From the NCBI RefSeq assembly GCF_018224615.1, contig NZ_JAGTUK010000001.1, forward strand, positions 1,054,001-1,118,000: DNA of 64,000 nt. Reading direction: 5' to 3'. The number at the start of each line of letters is the position of its first letter. Positions within the stretch are counted from its first letter, which is position 1. A model generated the notes under the pieces. The model did not search any database. It was not told the DNA's origin and saw only the letters and a program-made list of their open reading frames with translations. The translations under genes were made by a program, and so were the position numbers. The stretch comes from Microbacterium paraoxydans. Its GTDB lineage: Bacteria > Actinomycetota > Actinomycetes > Actinomycetales > Microbacteriaceae. Below, one piece after another: positions 40,585 through 49,047 of the stretch.

Positions 40585-42033
40585 ATGAACGATTCCGCGG
40601 CACCCCGCGACGAATGGACGGCGAGCGAAGAGCTGGCGGAGCGGATGATCCCGCTCGTCGGAGCGCTCAAGCGGGAACGCGACGTGGTCACGTCGCTCCA
40701 CGGCCACCGGCTGCTGGGCCTGTCGGCGACCGGACTCGTGGAGGTGCACGACCGCGTCGCGCAGCTCGGCCACGGGCGGCTCGCGATCGACGACACCCTG
40801 GCCGTGCTCGAGGCCATCCACGCCCTGGGCCCCGGCGCCTCCTCGCTCGACGTTGCCCGGCTCGCCGAGGGACATGCCGCGAGCGGCCGCCCGCTCGACG
40901 AGTACCTGGCCGAGGCGCTCGCCCCCGCGATCGGCGCGGTGCCGGCCGACCCCACCGACGTCGTGCTCTACGGCTTCGGCCGGATCGGACGCCTGCTCGC
41001 CCGCATCCTCATCGCCCACACCGGCGGCGGCAGCGGACTGCGCCTGCGCGCGATCGTCGTGCGCCGCGGCTCCGACAACGACCTCGTCAAGCGCGCCTCC
41101 CTGCTGCTGCACGACTCGGTGCACGGCCGGTTCGCCGGCTCCGTCACGGTCGACGAGGAGGCCGAGCAGATCATCGCCAACGGCACCCGCATCCAGGTGA
41201 TCTACTCCGACGACCCCGCCGCGATCGACTACACCGCCTACGGCATCCGCGACGCGATCGTGGTCGACAACACCGGCCGCTGGCGCGACGAGGCCGGGCT
41301 GTCGCAGCACCTGCGCTCGACCGGTGTCGCCCGCGTGCTGCTGACCGCGCCAGGCAAGGGCGCGCTGAAGAACATCGTGCACGGCATCAACGACGCCGAG
41401 GTCACGCCCGAGGACCGCATCGTCTCGGCCGCGTCGTGCACCACGAACGCGATCACCCCGGTGCTCGCCGCGATCGACGAGGCCTACGGCGTGGTCGCCG
41501 GGCACGTGGAGACCGTGCACTCGTTCACGAACGACCAGAACCTCATCGACAACTTCCACAAGGGCGACCGCCGCGGCCGCTCGGCCGTGCTCAACATGGT
41601 CATCACCGAGACGGGGGCCGCGAAGGCCGTCGCCAAGGCGCTGCCGCAGCTGGAGGGCAAGCTCACCGGAAGCTCGATCCGCGTGCCCACGCCCGACGTG
41701 TCGCTGGCGGTGCTGCACCTCACCACGGAGCGCCCGGTCGAGAAGGAGCAGGTCAACGACTACCTGCGCCGTATCTCGCTGCACTCGAAGCTGCGCCAGC
41801 AGATCGACTACGTCGAGAGCCCCGAGGTCGTGTCCAGCGACTTCGTCGGGTCGCACCGCGCGGGCATCGTCGACGGGCTCGCGACCGTCGCCCACGACAA
41901 CACCCTCATCCTGTACGTCTGGTACGACAACGAGTTCGGCTACTCGTGCCAGGTCATCCGCGTGCTGGAGGTCATGGCGGGGTCGCACCCGATCGTGCTC
42001 CCGCCGCGCCGCGAGGTGACGCTGCAGGCCTGA
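40585..42033 (+). CDS. gapB: Glyceraldehyde-3-phosphate dehydrogenase, GapB type
   Basis: 482 aa, about 145 residues longer than glycolytic GAPDH; the extra N-terminal domain (about 1-120) is the mark of C. glutamicum-type GapB. The Rossmann motif GFGRIGR is at 130-136 and the catalytic Cys285 in SAASCTTNAITP. The C-terminal WYDNEFGYSCQV is canonical. This form mainly works in the gluconeogenic direction with NADP(H). Start at ATG 40585 (AAGGAC). Its closeness to ramB and pckG supports a gluconeogenic role. Confidence 0.93.
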   Translation: MNDSAAPRDEWTASEELAERMIPLVGALKRERDVVTSLHGHRLLGLSATGLVEVHDRVAQLGHGRLAIDDTLAVLEAIHALGPGASSLDVARLAEGHAASGRPLDEYLAEALAPAIGAVPADPTDVVLYGFGRIGRLLARILIAHTGGGSGLRLRAIVVRRGSDNDLVKRASLLLHDSVHGRFAGSVTVDEEAEQIIANGTRIQVIYSDDPAAIDYTAYGIRDAIVVDNTGRWRDEAGLSQHLRSTGVARVLLTAPGKGALKNIVHGINDAEVTPEDRIVSAASCTTNAITPVLAAIDEAYGVVAGHVETVHSFTNDQNLIDNFHKGDRRGRSAVLNMVITETGAAKAVAKALPQLEGKLTGSSIRVPTPDVSLAVLHLTTERPVEKEQVNDYLRRISLHSKLRQQIDYVESPEVVSSDFVGSHRAGIVDGLATVAHDNTLILYVWYDNEFGYSCQVIRVLEVMAGSHPIVLPPRREVTLQA

Positions 42034-42060
42034 CGGCTGCCGCGCGGGGATGGCACCCGC

Positions 42061-42066
42061 CATGAT
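42061..42066 (+). promoter_or_regulatory. Leaderless -10 box (CATGAT)
   Basis: CATGAT, 6-nt spacer GGGGGC, then ATG 42073. Confidence 0.5.
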
Positions 42067-42072
42067 GGGGGC

Positions 42073-43119
42073 ATGACGACCGCGGCTCTGCTGTCCGAGC
42101 GCCTCCGCTCCCACCGTCTCACCGCACCGGCGCGCACGGTCGCCGACGCTGCCCGGCACCTGCTGGCCGTGCAGAGTCAAGACCTCACGGCCGGGCGGTG
42201 GGCGCTGGCCTGCCGCACACGAGGAGCCGTTCGCCTGCGCGACCTGGACGCCGCGTTCGACCGGGGCGAGCTCGTGCGCGCGTGGACCATGCGCGGCACG
42301 CTGCACACGGTGCCCGCGCGCGACCTGGGCTGGATGCTCGAGGTCACGGCGGGGCGGCAGCGGCAGCAGGCGGCGACGCGGCAGCGGCAGCTGGGCATCG
42401 ATCCGGAGGTCACGGCGACCGCGGTGAAGGCGCTCGTGCCCCGGCTGCGCGACGGCGGGCTCACGCGCGCGGAGGTGTTCGCGGTGTGGGAGGCCGCGGG
42501 CATCGACCCCTCGGGCCAGCGCGGCATCCACCTGCTGTTCGACCTCACGATCGACGGGCTCGTGTGCCAGGGGCCGATCGTGCCGCGGGCCGGGATCACG
42601 CGCGATCAGCGGTTCGTGCTGGTCGAGGACCACATCCGGGAGCACGAACGGCCGGACGACCCGCTGGCGGAGCTGTTCGTGCGCTATGTCGACGGCCACG
42701 GGCCCGCGGCGGTCGCGGACTTCGCGTGGTGGTCCGGCCTCACGCTCGGGCAGTCGCGAGAGGCCGCGGCGCGCGCGGTCGGTCGCGTGAGCGAGGTCGC
42801 GGAGGGCGTGTTCGCCGCGTCCGCGCGACCGCGACGCGCGGCCGCTGCCCCTTCGGTGCACGCGCTGCCCGCGTTCGACGAGTACTACATCTCCTATGCC
42901 GACCGCACGGCGGTGTGCGCGCCGGAGCACCTCGACCGGGTCGGTCCCGGCAAGAACGGCATGGTGCGCGCGACCATCGTGGAGCGCGGTCGCGTGATCG
43001 GCTGCTGGACGCACGCCGCGGCCGCGCACACCGCCGAGCCGGAGCTGTTCCACGAGCCGGAGGACCCGGCGGCCGTCGCGGCGGCGCTGGCCCGGTTCGC
43101 GGCGTTCATCGAGGACTGA
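42073..43119 (+). CDS. Winged-helix DNA-binding domain protein (HTH_42, AlkZ/YcaQ-like superfamily)
   Basis: 348 aa. LLAVQSQDLTAGRWALACRTRG, LVRAWTMRGTLHTVPARDLGWML and LPAFDEYYISYADR are the conserved blocks of the HTH_42 (winged helix DNA-binding domain) family, which includes the interstrand-crosslink glycosylase AlkZ. The AlkZ catalytic QxQ motif is partly visible as AVQSQD near residue 36. Many actinobacterial members are uncharacterised and may be DNA glycosylases. Leaderless start; convergent with ramB, 9 nt between stops. Confidence 0.85.
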   Translation: MTTAALLSERLRSHRLTAPARTVADAARHLLAVQSQDLTAGRWALACRTRGAVRLRDLDAAFDRGELVRAWTMRGTLHTVPARDLGWMLEVTAGRQRQQAATRQRQLGIDPEVTATAVKALVPRLRDGGLTRAEVFAVWEAAGIDPSGQRGIHLLFDLTIDGLVCQGPIVPRAGITRDQRFVLVEDHIREHERPDDPLAELFVRYVDGHGPAAVADFAWWSGLTLGQSREAAARAVGRVSEVAEGVFAASARPRRAAAAPSVHALPAFDEYYISYADRTAVCAPEHLDRVGPGKNGMVRATIVERGRVIGCWTHAAAAHTAEPELFHEPEDPAAVAAALARFAAFIED

Positions 43120-43128
43120 GGCCCGCGG

Positions 43129-44571
43129 TCACTCGCTGGCGTGCCTGGCGAGGAAGTTGTACACCTCGTTGTCGTCCACGCCGGGGAACGCGCCGCGGGG
43201 GAGCGGCGAGAACATGTGCGTGTGCACGCGGGCGCTCGGCCACGCGCGTCCCTGCCAGCGCTCGGTCAGCTCGGCCGAGGGGCGACGGCAGCACGCCTCG
43301 TCGGGGCACGTCGACACGGCGCGGTCGCTGGTCTCCCTGCCGCGCCACCACCGGGCGTCGTCGAACGGCACGCCGACGGTCACCGAGAACTCCCCGTCGG
43401 TGGAGGAACCGGTCTGGGTGGAGCACCAGAACGTGCCGGAGGGGGTGTCGGTGTACTGGTGGTGCTCGACCGTGCGGTTCTGCTGCGTGAACGCGGAGCG
43501 CGCCTGGAACTTCCGGCACACGCGCTGACCCTCCACGGCACCCGTGACGTCCATCGGCAGCGGCAGTCCGTCGTTCTCGTAGACGCGCGTGATGGCCCCG
43601 GTCGAGTCGACGCGCAGGAAGTGCAGCGACATGCCCAGGTGCTGCGTCATCAGGTTGGTCATGCGCATGCCGGCGGCCTCGTGCGTCACGCCGAAGCCGT
43701 CGCGGAAGTCCTCCACGGCGAGGTTGCGGTCCTTCTTCGCCTGCTGCAGGAACGCCACGGCGGCCGTCTCGGGCATCAGGCAGCACGCGGCGAAGTAGTT
43801 GATCTCCAGTCGTTGCTGGAGGAAGTCGGCGTAGTCGGTGGGCGGCGTGTGACCGAGCAGCCGGTGCGCCATGGCCTGCAGTGCCATCGACCGCAGGCCG
43901 TGGCCGCCCGGGATGGAGGCGGGCGGCAGGTAGATGCGGCCGTTCTCCAGGTCGGTGACCGAGCGCGTGGAGTGCGGCAGGTCGTTGACGTAGATGAGCT
44001 CGAAGCCGAGCTTCTCCGCCATGATGCTCACGGTGCGGTGCGTGAGGGCGCCCTGCGTGTGCCCGGCGGCCTTGAGCTGTTTCTCGGCGAGTCGCTCGAT
44101 GTCGGGCAGGTAGTTGTTCTGCGCGCGCATCCGCAGCCGCAGCTCGGTGTTCGCGCGCCTGGCCTCCTCCGGCGTCGCGATGGCCTCGCGCTCCCGGCGC
44201 TGCAGTTCGTGGTGGAGCCCGAGGATCGACTCGATGGTCTCGTCGCTCATGCCCTTCGTGACCCGCACGGGGGCGACGCCGAGCTGGCGGAACACGGGGC
44301 TCTCCTGCGCGCGCTCGAGCTCGATCTCCAGCGCTGCGCGGCGGTTGGGCGGCTCGCCGGAGATGAGGTCGGTCACCTCGGTGCCGGTGGCCTGCGCGAT
44401 CGCCTGCAGCAGAGAGAGCTTGGGTTCGCGCTTGCCGTTCTCGATCAGGCTGAGCTGCGAGCCGGCGACGCCGACGACGGCGCCGAGCTCGTCGAGCGTG
44501 TACCCGTTCTGCAGACGGTGGTGGCGGATGCGGTGACCGAGCGTCGTGAGGTGGAGTCCGGAGGCGGGCAT
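43129..44571 (-). CDS. ramB: RamB-type regulator (XRE HTH + ImmA/IrrE-like + C-terminal domain)
   Basis: 480 aa. The XRE HTH (about 9-65: IRHHRLQNGYTLDELGAVVGVAGSQLSLIENG) is followed by a helical region, an IrrE/ImmA-like domain (MAHRLLGHTPPTDYADFLQQRLEINYFAACCLMPE) and a DUF2083-like C-terminal domain with a Cys cluster (STCPDEACCRR). This is the architecture of C. glutamicum RamB, which controls acetate and gluconeogenic genes. Divergent from pckG. The ATG at 44571 is leaderless (TAGACT 7 nt upstream), with a large dyad directly behind, consistent with autoregulation. Confidence 0.87.
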   Translation of the reverse strand: MPASGLHLTTLGHRIRHHRLQNGYTLDELGAVVGVAGSQLSLIENGKREPKLSLLQAIAQATGTEVTDLISGEPPNRRAALEIELERAQESPVFRQLGVAPVRVTKGMSDETIESILGLHHELQRREREAIATPEEARRANTELRLRMRAQNNYLPDIERLAEKQLKAAGHTQGALTHRTVSIMAEKLGFELIYVNDLPHSTRSVTDLENGRIYLPPASIPGGHGLRSMALQAMAHRLLGHTPPTDYADFLQQRLEINYFAACCLMPETAAVAFLQQAKKDRNLAVEDFRDGFGVTHEAAGMRMTNLMTQHLGMSLHFLRVDSTGAITRVYENDGLPLPMDVTGAVEGQRVCRKFQARSAFTQQNRTVEHHQYTDTPSGTFWCSTQTGSSTDGEFSVTVGVPFDDARWWRGRETSDRAVSTCPDEACCRRPSAELTERWQGRAWPSARVHTHMFSPLPRGAFPGVDDNEVYNFLARHASE

Positions 44572-44578
44572 GGTTTTG

Positions 44579-44584
44579 AGTCTA
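44579..44584 (-). promoter_or_regulatory. Leaderless -10 box of ramB
   Basis: TAGACT on the minus strand, spacer CAAAACC (7 nt), then ATG 44571. Confidence 0.6.
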
Positions 44585-44585
44585 G

Positions 44586-44607
44586 CGAAAGATTCGCAAT
44601 TCTTTCG
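44586..44607. promoter_or_regulatory. Candidate RamB operator between ramB and pckG
   Basis: CGAAAGA-TTCGCAAT-TCTTTCG: perfect 7-bp inverted arms with an 8-nt spacer. The spacer resembles the TTTGCAAA core known for RamB sites. A third CGAAAG lies at 44619-44624. The dyad touches the ramB -10 box and lies 75 nt upstream of the pckG start, so one bound protein could control both genes. Confidence 0.55.
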
Positions 44608-44681
44608 ATCGAAATCGGCCGAAAGTCCCGCGGTGCACGCCCGAGGATGGATGCAACGCCCCACACTTCTAAGGAGCAGTC

Positions 44682-46547
44682 ATGGCCATGGCCGAAGTCA
44701 TCACCCCCCGCACGTCTCCCGTCGCGACGACGCGCACGTTCGGCACGGCCCCCTCCTACGACACCCCCGCGATGGCCGAGCTGGTCGCCTGGGTCGAGGA
44801 GATCCGGGCGCTCACCCAGCCCGACGCCGTGCACTGGGTCGACGGCTCCCGCGCCGAGAACGACTGGCTGCTGCGCGGCCTGGTCGACGAGGGCAAGCTC
44901 ATCAAGCTCAACCCCGAGTGGCGGCCGGGCTCGTACCTCGCCCGCTCGCACCCGAGCGACGTCGCCCGCACCGAGGCGCGCACGTTCATCGCGTCCGAGC
45001 GCGAGGAAGACGCCGGTCCCACCAACAACTGGGCCGACCCGGCCGAGATGCGCGCCACCATGACCGAGATCTTCGAGGGCTCGATGCGCGGTCGCACGAT
45101 GTACGTCGTACCGTTCTCGATGGGCCGCGTCGGCGGTCCGCTCTCGCACATCGGCGTGCAGGTCACCGACAGCGCGTACGCGGTCGCGTCCATCGGCATC
45201 ATGACCCGCGTGGGCGACGCGGTCACGCGACAGATCGCCGAGGGTGCGCCGTGGGTCAAGACCGTGCACTCGGTCGGCGCGCCGCTGGCCGAGGGCGAGC
45301 CCGACGTCGAGTGGCCGTGCAACGACGAGAAGTACATCGTGCACTTCCCCGAGACGCTTGAGGTCTACTCCTACGGCTCGGGCTACGGCGGCAACGCGAT
45401 CCTCGCGAAGAAGTGCTTCGCGCTGCGCATCGCGTCGGTCATCGCCCGCGACGAGGGCTGGCTCGCCGAGCACATGCTCCTGATCCGCGTGATCGACCCG
45501 CAGGGCACCGCGTACCACGTGGCCGCCGCGTTCCCGTCGGCGTGCGGCAAGACGAACCTGGCGATGCTGCGCCCGACGATCCCCGGCTGGAAGGTCGAGA
45601 CGCTCGGTGACGACATCGCCTGGATCCGCCCGGGGGAGGACGGCCGCCTGTGGGCCATCAATCCCGAGGCCGGCTTCTTCGGCGTCGCCCCCGGCACGGG
45701 CGAGTCCACGAACGTCACGGCGGTCGAGACGCTCTGGGGCAACACGATCTTCACGAACGTCGCGCTCCGGCCCGACGGTGACGTGTGGTGGGAGGGCCTG
45801 ACCGACGAGGCGCCCGCGCGGCTCATCGACTGGGAGGGCAACGACTGGACGCCCGACTCCGGTCGCCCGGCCGCGCACCCCAACTCGCGCTTCACGGTCT
45901 CGGCGGCCCAGTGCCCGCAGATCTCGGAGGACTGGGAGGAGGCCGTGCCGCTCGACGTGATCCTGTTCGGCGGTCGCCGCGCGAGCAACGTGCCGCTGGT
46001 CGTAGAGGCTACGGACTGGACGCACGGCGTGTTCCTCGGCTCGAACATCTCGTCCGAGCGCACGGCGGCGGCCGAGGGCACGGTCGGCGAACTGCGCCGC
46101 GACCCGTTCGCGATGCTCCCGTTCTGCGGCTACAACATGGCCGACTACTTCGGCCACTGGCTCAAGGTCGGCCGGGGGCTGCGCTTCGACCGGGCGCCGC
46201 GCATCTTCCAGGTGAACTGGTTCCGCCGCGGTGCCGACGGGCGCTTCCTGTGGCCCGGCTTCGGCGACAACTCGCGCGTCGTCGACTGGATCATCCGCCG
46301 CATCTCGGGCGACGTGCCCGCGGTCGACAGCCCGATCGGACGGCTGCCGCGCGTGGAGGACCTCAACCTCGACGGGCTCGACCTGCCGGCGGAAGACCTG
46401 GACGAGCTGTTCTCGGTCGACCCCGAGGCGTGGAAGGTCGAGGCCGACCTGACCGAAGAGTTCTACGACACGTTCGGCGACCGCGTGCCCGCGGCGCTGC
46501 GCACCGAGCTGGCGTCGCTGCGCTACCGGCTCGCGAAGGCGTCGTAG
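44682..46547 (+). CDS. pckG: Phosphoenolpyruvate carboxykinase (GTP)
   Basis: 621 aa, normal for the GTP-dependent class. Kinase-1a/P-loop [12 protein letters not shown] with the reactive Cys288, the FGGRR nucleotide motif ([15 protein letters not shown]) and [26 protein letters not shown] are all present. It converts oxaloacetate and GTP to PEP, CO2 and GDP in gluconeogenesis. SD AAGGAG precedes ATG 44682; a second ATG lies two codons on. Divergent from ramB and followed by strong hairpins. Confidence 0.97.
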   Translation: MAMAEVITPRTSPVATTRTFGTAPSYDTPAMAELVAWVEEIRALTQPDAVHWVDGSRAENDWLLRGLVDEGKLIKLNPEWRPGSYLARSHPSDVARTEARTFIASEREEDAGPTNNWADPAEMRATMTEIFEGSMRGRTMYVVPFSMGRVGGPLSHIGVQVTDSAYAVASIGIMTRVGDAVTRQIAEGAPWVKTVHSVGAPLAEGEPDVEWPCNDEKYIVHFPETLEVYSYGSGYGGNAILAKKCFALRIASVIARDEGWLAEHMLLIRVIDPQGTAYHVAAAFPSACGKTNLAMLRPTIPGWKVETLGDDIAWIRPGEDGRLWAINPEAGFFGVAPGTGESTNVTAVETLWGNTIFTNVALRPDGDVWWEGLTDEAPARLIDWEGNDWTPDSGRPAAHPNSRFTVSAAQCPQISEDWEEAVPLDVILFGGRRASNVPLVVEATDWTHGVFLGSNISSERTAAAEGTVGELRRDPFAMLPFCGYNMADYFGHWLKVGRGLRFDRAPRIFQVNWFRRGADGRFLWPGFGDNSRVVDWIIRRISGDVPAVDSPIGRLPRVEDLNLDGLDLPAEDLDELFSVDPEAWKVEADLTEEFYDTFGDRVPAALRTELASLRYRLAKAS

Positions 46548-46558
46548 CCCACAGACCG

Positions 46559-46600
46559 GTGCCGGTTCGGGGGAGCCGGCACCCTCGGGCCTTCGGGCCC
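46559..46600 (+). terminator. Two tandem hairpins after pckG
   Basis: GTGCCGG/CCGGCAC (46559-46565 with 46576-46582), then GGGCC-TTCG-GGCCC (46587-46600) with a stable UUCG tetraloop. They start 12 nt after the pckG stop. There is no U-tract, as is common in high-GC actinobacteria. Confidence 0.65.
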
Positions 46601-46608
46601 CCAGACCC

Positions 46609-46669
46609 GCGAAGGCGGGGCGTCGGAGACGAACCCATGGCTGAGTGGTCTCCGGCACCCCGCCTTCGC
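46609..46669. terminator. Large bidirectional stem-loop between convergent genes
   Basis: GCGAAGGCGGGG (46609-46620) pairs perfectly with CCCCGCCTTCGC (46658-46669). Inside, GGAGAC (46625-46630) pairs with GTCTCC (46648-46653). The structure lies between the convergent pckG and ABC exporter genes and can stop transcripts from both sides. Confidence 0.75.
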
Positions 46670-46691
46670 GTTGCCCGTTTCGCGACCCGAT

Positions 46692-48584
46692 TCAGGCGAG
46701 GAGCTGGTGGCGAGCGAGGTCGCGGTACAGCGGCGTCGACTCGACCAGCTCGGCGTGCGTGCCCTGGCCCACGACCACGCCGTCCTGCAGCACCACGATG
46801 AGGTCGCTGTCCACGACCGTGGAGAGCCGGTGCGCGATCACGACGAGCGTGCGATCGGTCGCGACGGCGTCGATGGCCTCGCGCATGCGCTGCTCGTTCA
46901 CACCGTCGAGCGACGAGGTGGATTCGTCGAGCAGCAGGATGGGGGCGTCCGTGAGCAGCGCGCGCGCGATCGCGAGGCGCTGACGCTCGCCGCCCGACAG
47001 CATCACGCCGTCTTCGCCCACCGGCGCGTCGATGCCGAGCGGGTTGCGCTCCAGGACGTCGCCGAGGTTCACGGCCCGCAGCACCCGCTCGCAGTCGGCG
47101 TCGGTGGCGTCGGGCGAGGCGAGGCGGAGGTTCTCGGCCAGCGTGCCGGCGAGCGTGGGGGCGTCCTGCTCGACGTAGCCGAAGTGGGCCCGCAGCTCCT
47201 CGCGCGGGTAGGTGCGGGCGTCGTGGCCGTGCACCCGGATGGAGCCGCCCGTCGGGTCGTAGAAGCGCTCGATGAGCGACAGGATGGTGCTCTTGCCCGC
47301 GCCGCTGGGGCCGACGAGCGCGACCCGGGTGCCACGCGGCACCGCGAACGACACCCCGCGCAGCACCTCGTGGTCCTGCGCGTCCGGCGCGGCTCCGGCG
47401 GTCTCGGCCGACTCCAGGTGGGCGTCGGCGAGCAGGTTCTGCGCCTCCTTCGCGGCGGCGCGGCGGGCGGCCACCACGTTCTCCGGGTAGCGGAAGCGCA
47501 CGTCGCGGAACTCGATCGCGGGGGCGGAGGGGTCGTCGGCGTCGCGGGGGAGGGCGGCCGCGGTGGCGTCGTCGTCCTGCGTCTCGGTGGGCAGGTCGAG
47601 CACCTCCTGGATGCGGCCGAGCGCGCCGAGCGCCTGGTTCACCGAGGTGATCGCGCCGAAGGTCGACGCGAGCGGCATGACCAGCAGGAACAGGAACATC
47701 ACGAACGCGATGAGCGACGCGATCGAGATGGCTCCGGCGGCGACGCGGAAGCCGCCGACGCCCAGCACCACCAGCAGGGACAGCTGCAGCGCGATGCCGG
47801 CCACGGGCACCACGAGGGAGGAGATCTTGGCGATGCGCACGCCGATGCCGTACGCCTCGGAGGCGAGGCCCGTGACGGCGGCCGTCTCGCGCTCGGTGGC
47901 CCCGGAGGCTCGGATCGTGCGGATGGAGCCCACGGCGCGCTCGACCCCGGACGCGAGTTCGCCCACTTTCTCCTGCTGCGCGGTCGACGCGGTGCGGATG
48001 CGGCCGCTGAGCGCCACGACCACCACGACCGAGAGACCGATCACGACCACGATCAGCAGCAGCAGGATCGGGTCGATCACGAGCATCGCGATCAGGGCGC
48101 CGAGGAACAACACGGCATTGCCGACCGCATCGGCGAGGCCCTGCGTGAGCACGGCGTAGAGGAGGGTCGTGTCGGTGCCGACGCGCGAGACGAGGTCGCC
48201 GGTGCGGCGCGCGTCGAACTCGGCGGTGGGCAGGTGCAGGATGCGCGCGATGAGCTTGCGGCGGCTGGAGTAGACGACCGCGGTGCCCGTGCGCTGCAGC
48301 AGGTAGTGCTGGAAGCCGGAGATGATCGACGAGGCGATCACGAAGCCCACCAGCAGCCACACCAGGATCCCGATCGTGCCGTCGGTCTGCACCGCCTCGA
48401 TCACCTGGCCGACCAGGAGGGGCTGCACGAGCGAGGTCGCGGCGCCGATGACGCTCAGGACCGCGACGACGACCAGCGTGCGCTTGTGCTCGAACAGGAA
48501 GGGGAGGAGCTGGCGGAAGGTGGCGCGGGGGCCGTCGGGCTGTGCGCCCCGGCCGCGTCGGCGTGCTGTCGCCGTGGTGGACAT
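46692..48584 (-). CDS. ABC exporter, fused permease-ATPase half-transporter
   Basis: 630 aa. Six transmembrane segments (about 30-320), then the nucleotide-binding domain: Walker A GPSGAGKST, Q-loop GYVEQDAPTLAG, signature MLSGGERQRLAIARAL, Walker B LLLDESTSSLD and switch His in IAHRLSTV. The layout is MsbA/BmrA-like, so it works as a dimer and exports lipids or drugs. An Ala-rich insert near 380-405 lies between the first NBD strands. I chose ATG 48584 (SD GAGG). It lies 79 nt downstream of a small HTH gene. Confidence 0.92.
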   Translation of the reverse strand: MSTTATARRRGRGAQPDGPRATFRQLLPFLFEHKRTLVVVAVLSVIGAATSLVQPLLVGQVIEAVQTDGTIGILVWLLVGFVIASSIISGFQHYLLQRTGTAVVYSSRRKLIARILHLPTAEFDARRTGDLVSRVGTDTTLLYAVLTQGLADAVGNAVLFLGALIAMLVIDPILLLLIVVVIGLSVVVVVALSGRIRTASTAQQEKVGELASGVERAVGSIRTIRASGATERETAAVTGLASEAYGIGVRIAKISSLVVPVAGIALQLSLLVVLGVGGFRVAAGAISIASLIAFVMFLFLLVMPLASTFGAITSVNQALGALGRIQEVLDLPTETQDDDATAAALPRDADDPSAPAIEFRDVRFRYPENVVAARRAAAKEAQNLLADAHLESAETAGAAPDAQDHEVLRGVSFAVPRGTRVALVGPSGAGKSTILSLIERFYDPTGGSIRVHGHDARTYPREELRAHFGYVEQDAPTLAGTLAENLRLASPDATDADCERVLRAVNLGDVLERNPLGIDAPVGEDGVMLSGGERQRLAIARALLTDAPILLLDESTSSLDGVNEQRMREAIDAVATDRTLVVIAHRLSTVVDSDLIVVLQDGVVVGQGTHAELVESTPLYRDLARHQLLA

Positions 48585-48663
48585 GCGGGACCTCGATCTG
48601 GGGAGGGGGACACTTCGACCGTACTCGGGGGCCGGCCGTTTCCTATGCGGAGGCTGTATGTGC

Positions 48664-48867
48664 TCAGTGCCGTCCGAAGCGGCGGTGGGCGGCCTGCTTG
48701 GAGACGCCGAGCGCACTGGCGATCGCCTGCCACGAGTAACCGTTCGTGCGCGCGCGGCGCACCTGGGCCTCCTCGGCGCGGGCGAGCTCGGTGCGCAGGG
48801 CGGCGAGGCGGTGGAGTTCGGCGAGCGGCTCGCCGCCCTCACCGTGGGCGATCGTGGTCGTGTTCAT
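48664..48867 (-). CDS. Small HTH DNA-binding protein
   Basis: 67 aa. The C-terminal half, EAQVRRARTNGYSWQAIASALGVSKQAAHRRFGRH, is a single helix-turn-helix with no partner domain; the first half is a short helix. SD AGGAGG precedes ATG 48867. Two matching palindromes (GTCAA-N6-TTGAC) lie just upstream, so it probably represses itself and the ABC exporter behind it. Proteins of this kind in actinobacteria often sit beside Clp-like stress genes, but no such gene is here. Confidence 0.85.
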   Translation of the reverse strand: MNTTTIAHGEGGEPLAELHRLAALRTELARAEEAQVRRARTNGYSWQAIASALGVSKQAAHRRFGRH

Positions 48868-48882
48868 CCGAGAACCTCCTGC

Positions 48883-48898
48883 GTCAATGATCATTGAC
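48883..48898. promoter_or_regulatory. Operator 1 of the small HTH gene
   Basis: GTCAATGATCATTGAC, a perfect 16-bp palindrome, 16 nt upstream of the start codon. It contains GATCAT, a possible -10, 17 nt from the TTGACA in operator 2. Confidence 0.7.
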
Positions 48899-48910
48899 GG
48901 GCGACCGCGT

Positions 48911-48926
48911 GTCAATCTATGTTGAC
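48911..48926. promoter_or_regulatory. Operator 2 of the small HTH gene
   Basis: GTCAATCTATGTTGAC, with the same GTCAA/TTGAC arms and 6-nt centre as operator 1. The centres are 28 bp apart. The minus strand gives TTGACA at its end, a perfect -35 element. Confidence 0.7.
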
Positions 48927-49000
48927 GATTCGCTTTTTCACAGACCGCGCTCTCGCGCATGCGTCGCACCTGTGGGCGCTCCAGATGGGCCTCACCCGCT

Positions 49001-49034
49001 GCGACGGCCGCACTCCGGAGAGTGCGGCCGTCGC
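49001..49034 (-). terminator. Terminator hairpin of the MHS transporter gene
   Basis: GCGACGGCCGCACT and AGTGCGGCCGTCGC form a perfect 14-bp stem with a 6-nt loop, 13 nt after the stop at 49048. No U-tract. Confidence 0.75.
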
Positions 49035-49047
49035 GGGCGTCCTCGGT

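Noticed and set aside
39442..43053. 1203-codon open frame on the minus strand across the amidohydrolase, gapB and the HTH_42 gene
   Set aside because: It is antisense to well-supported genes, has a His/Arg/Gly-rich composition and no domain. Long antisense frames are expected at this GC content.
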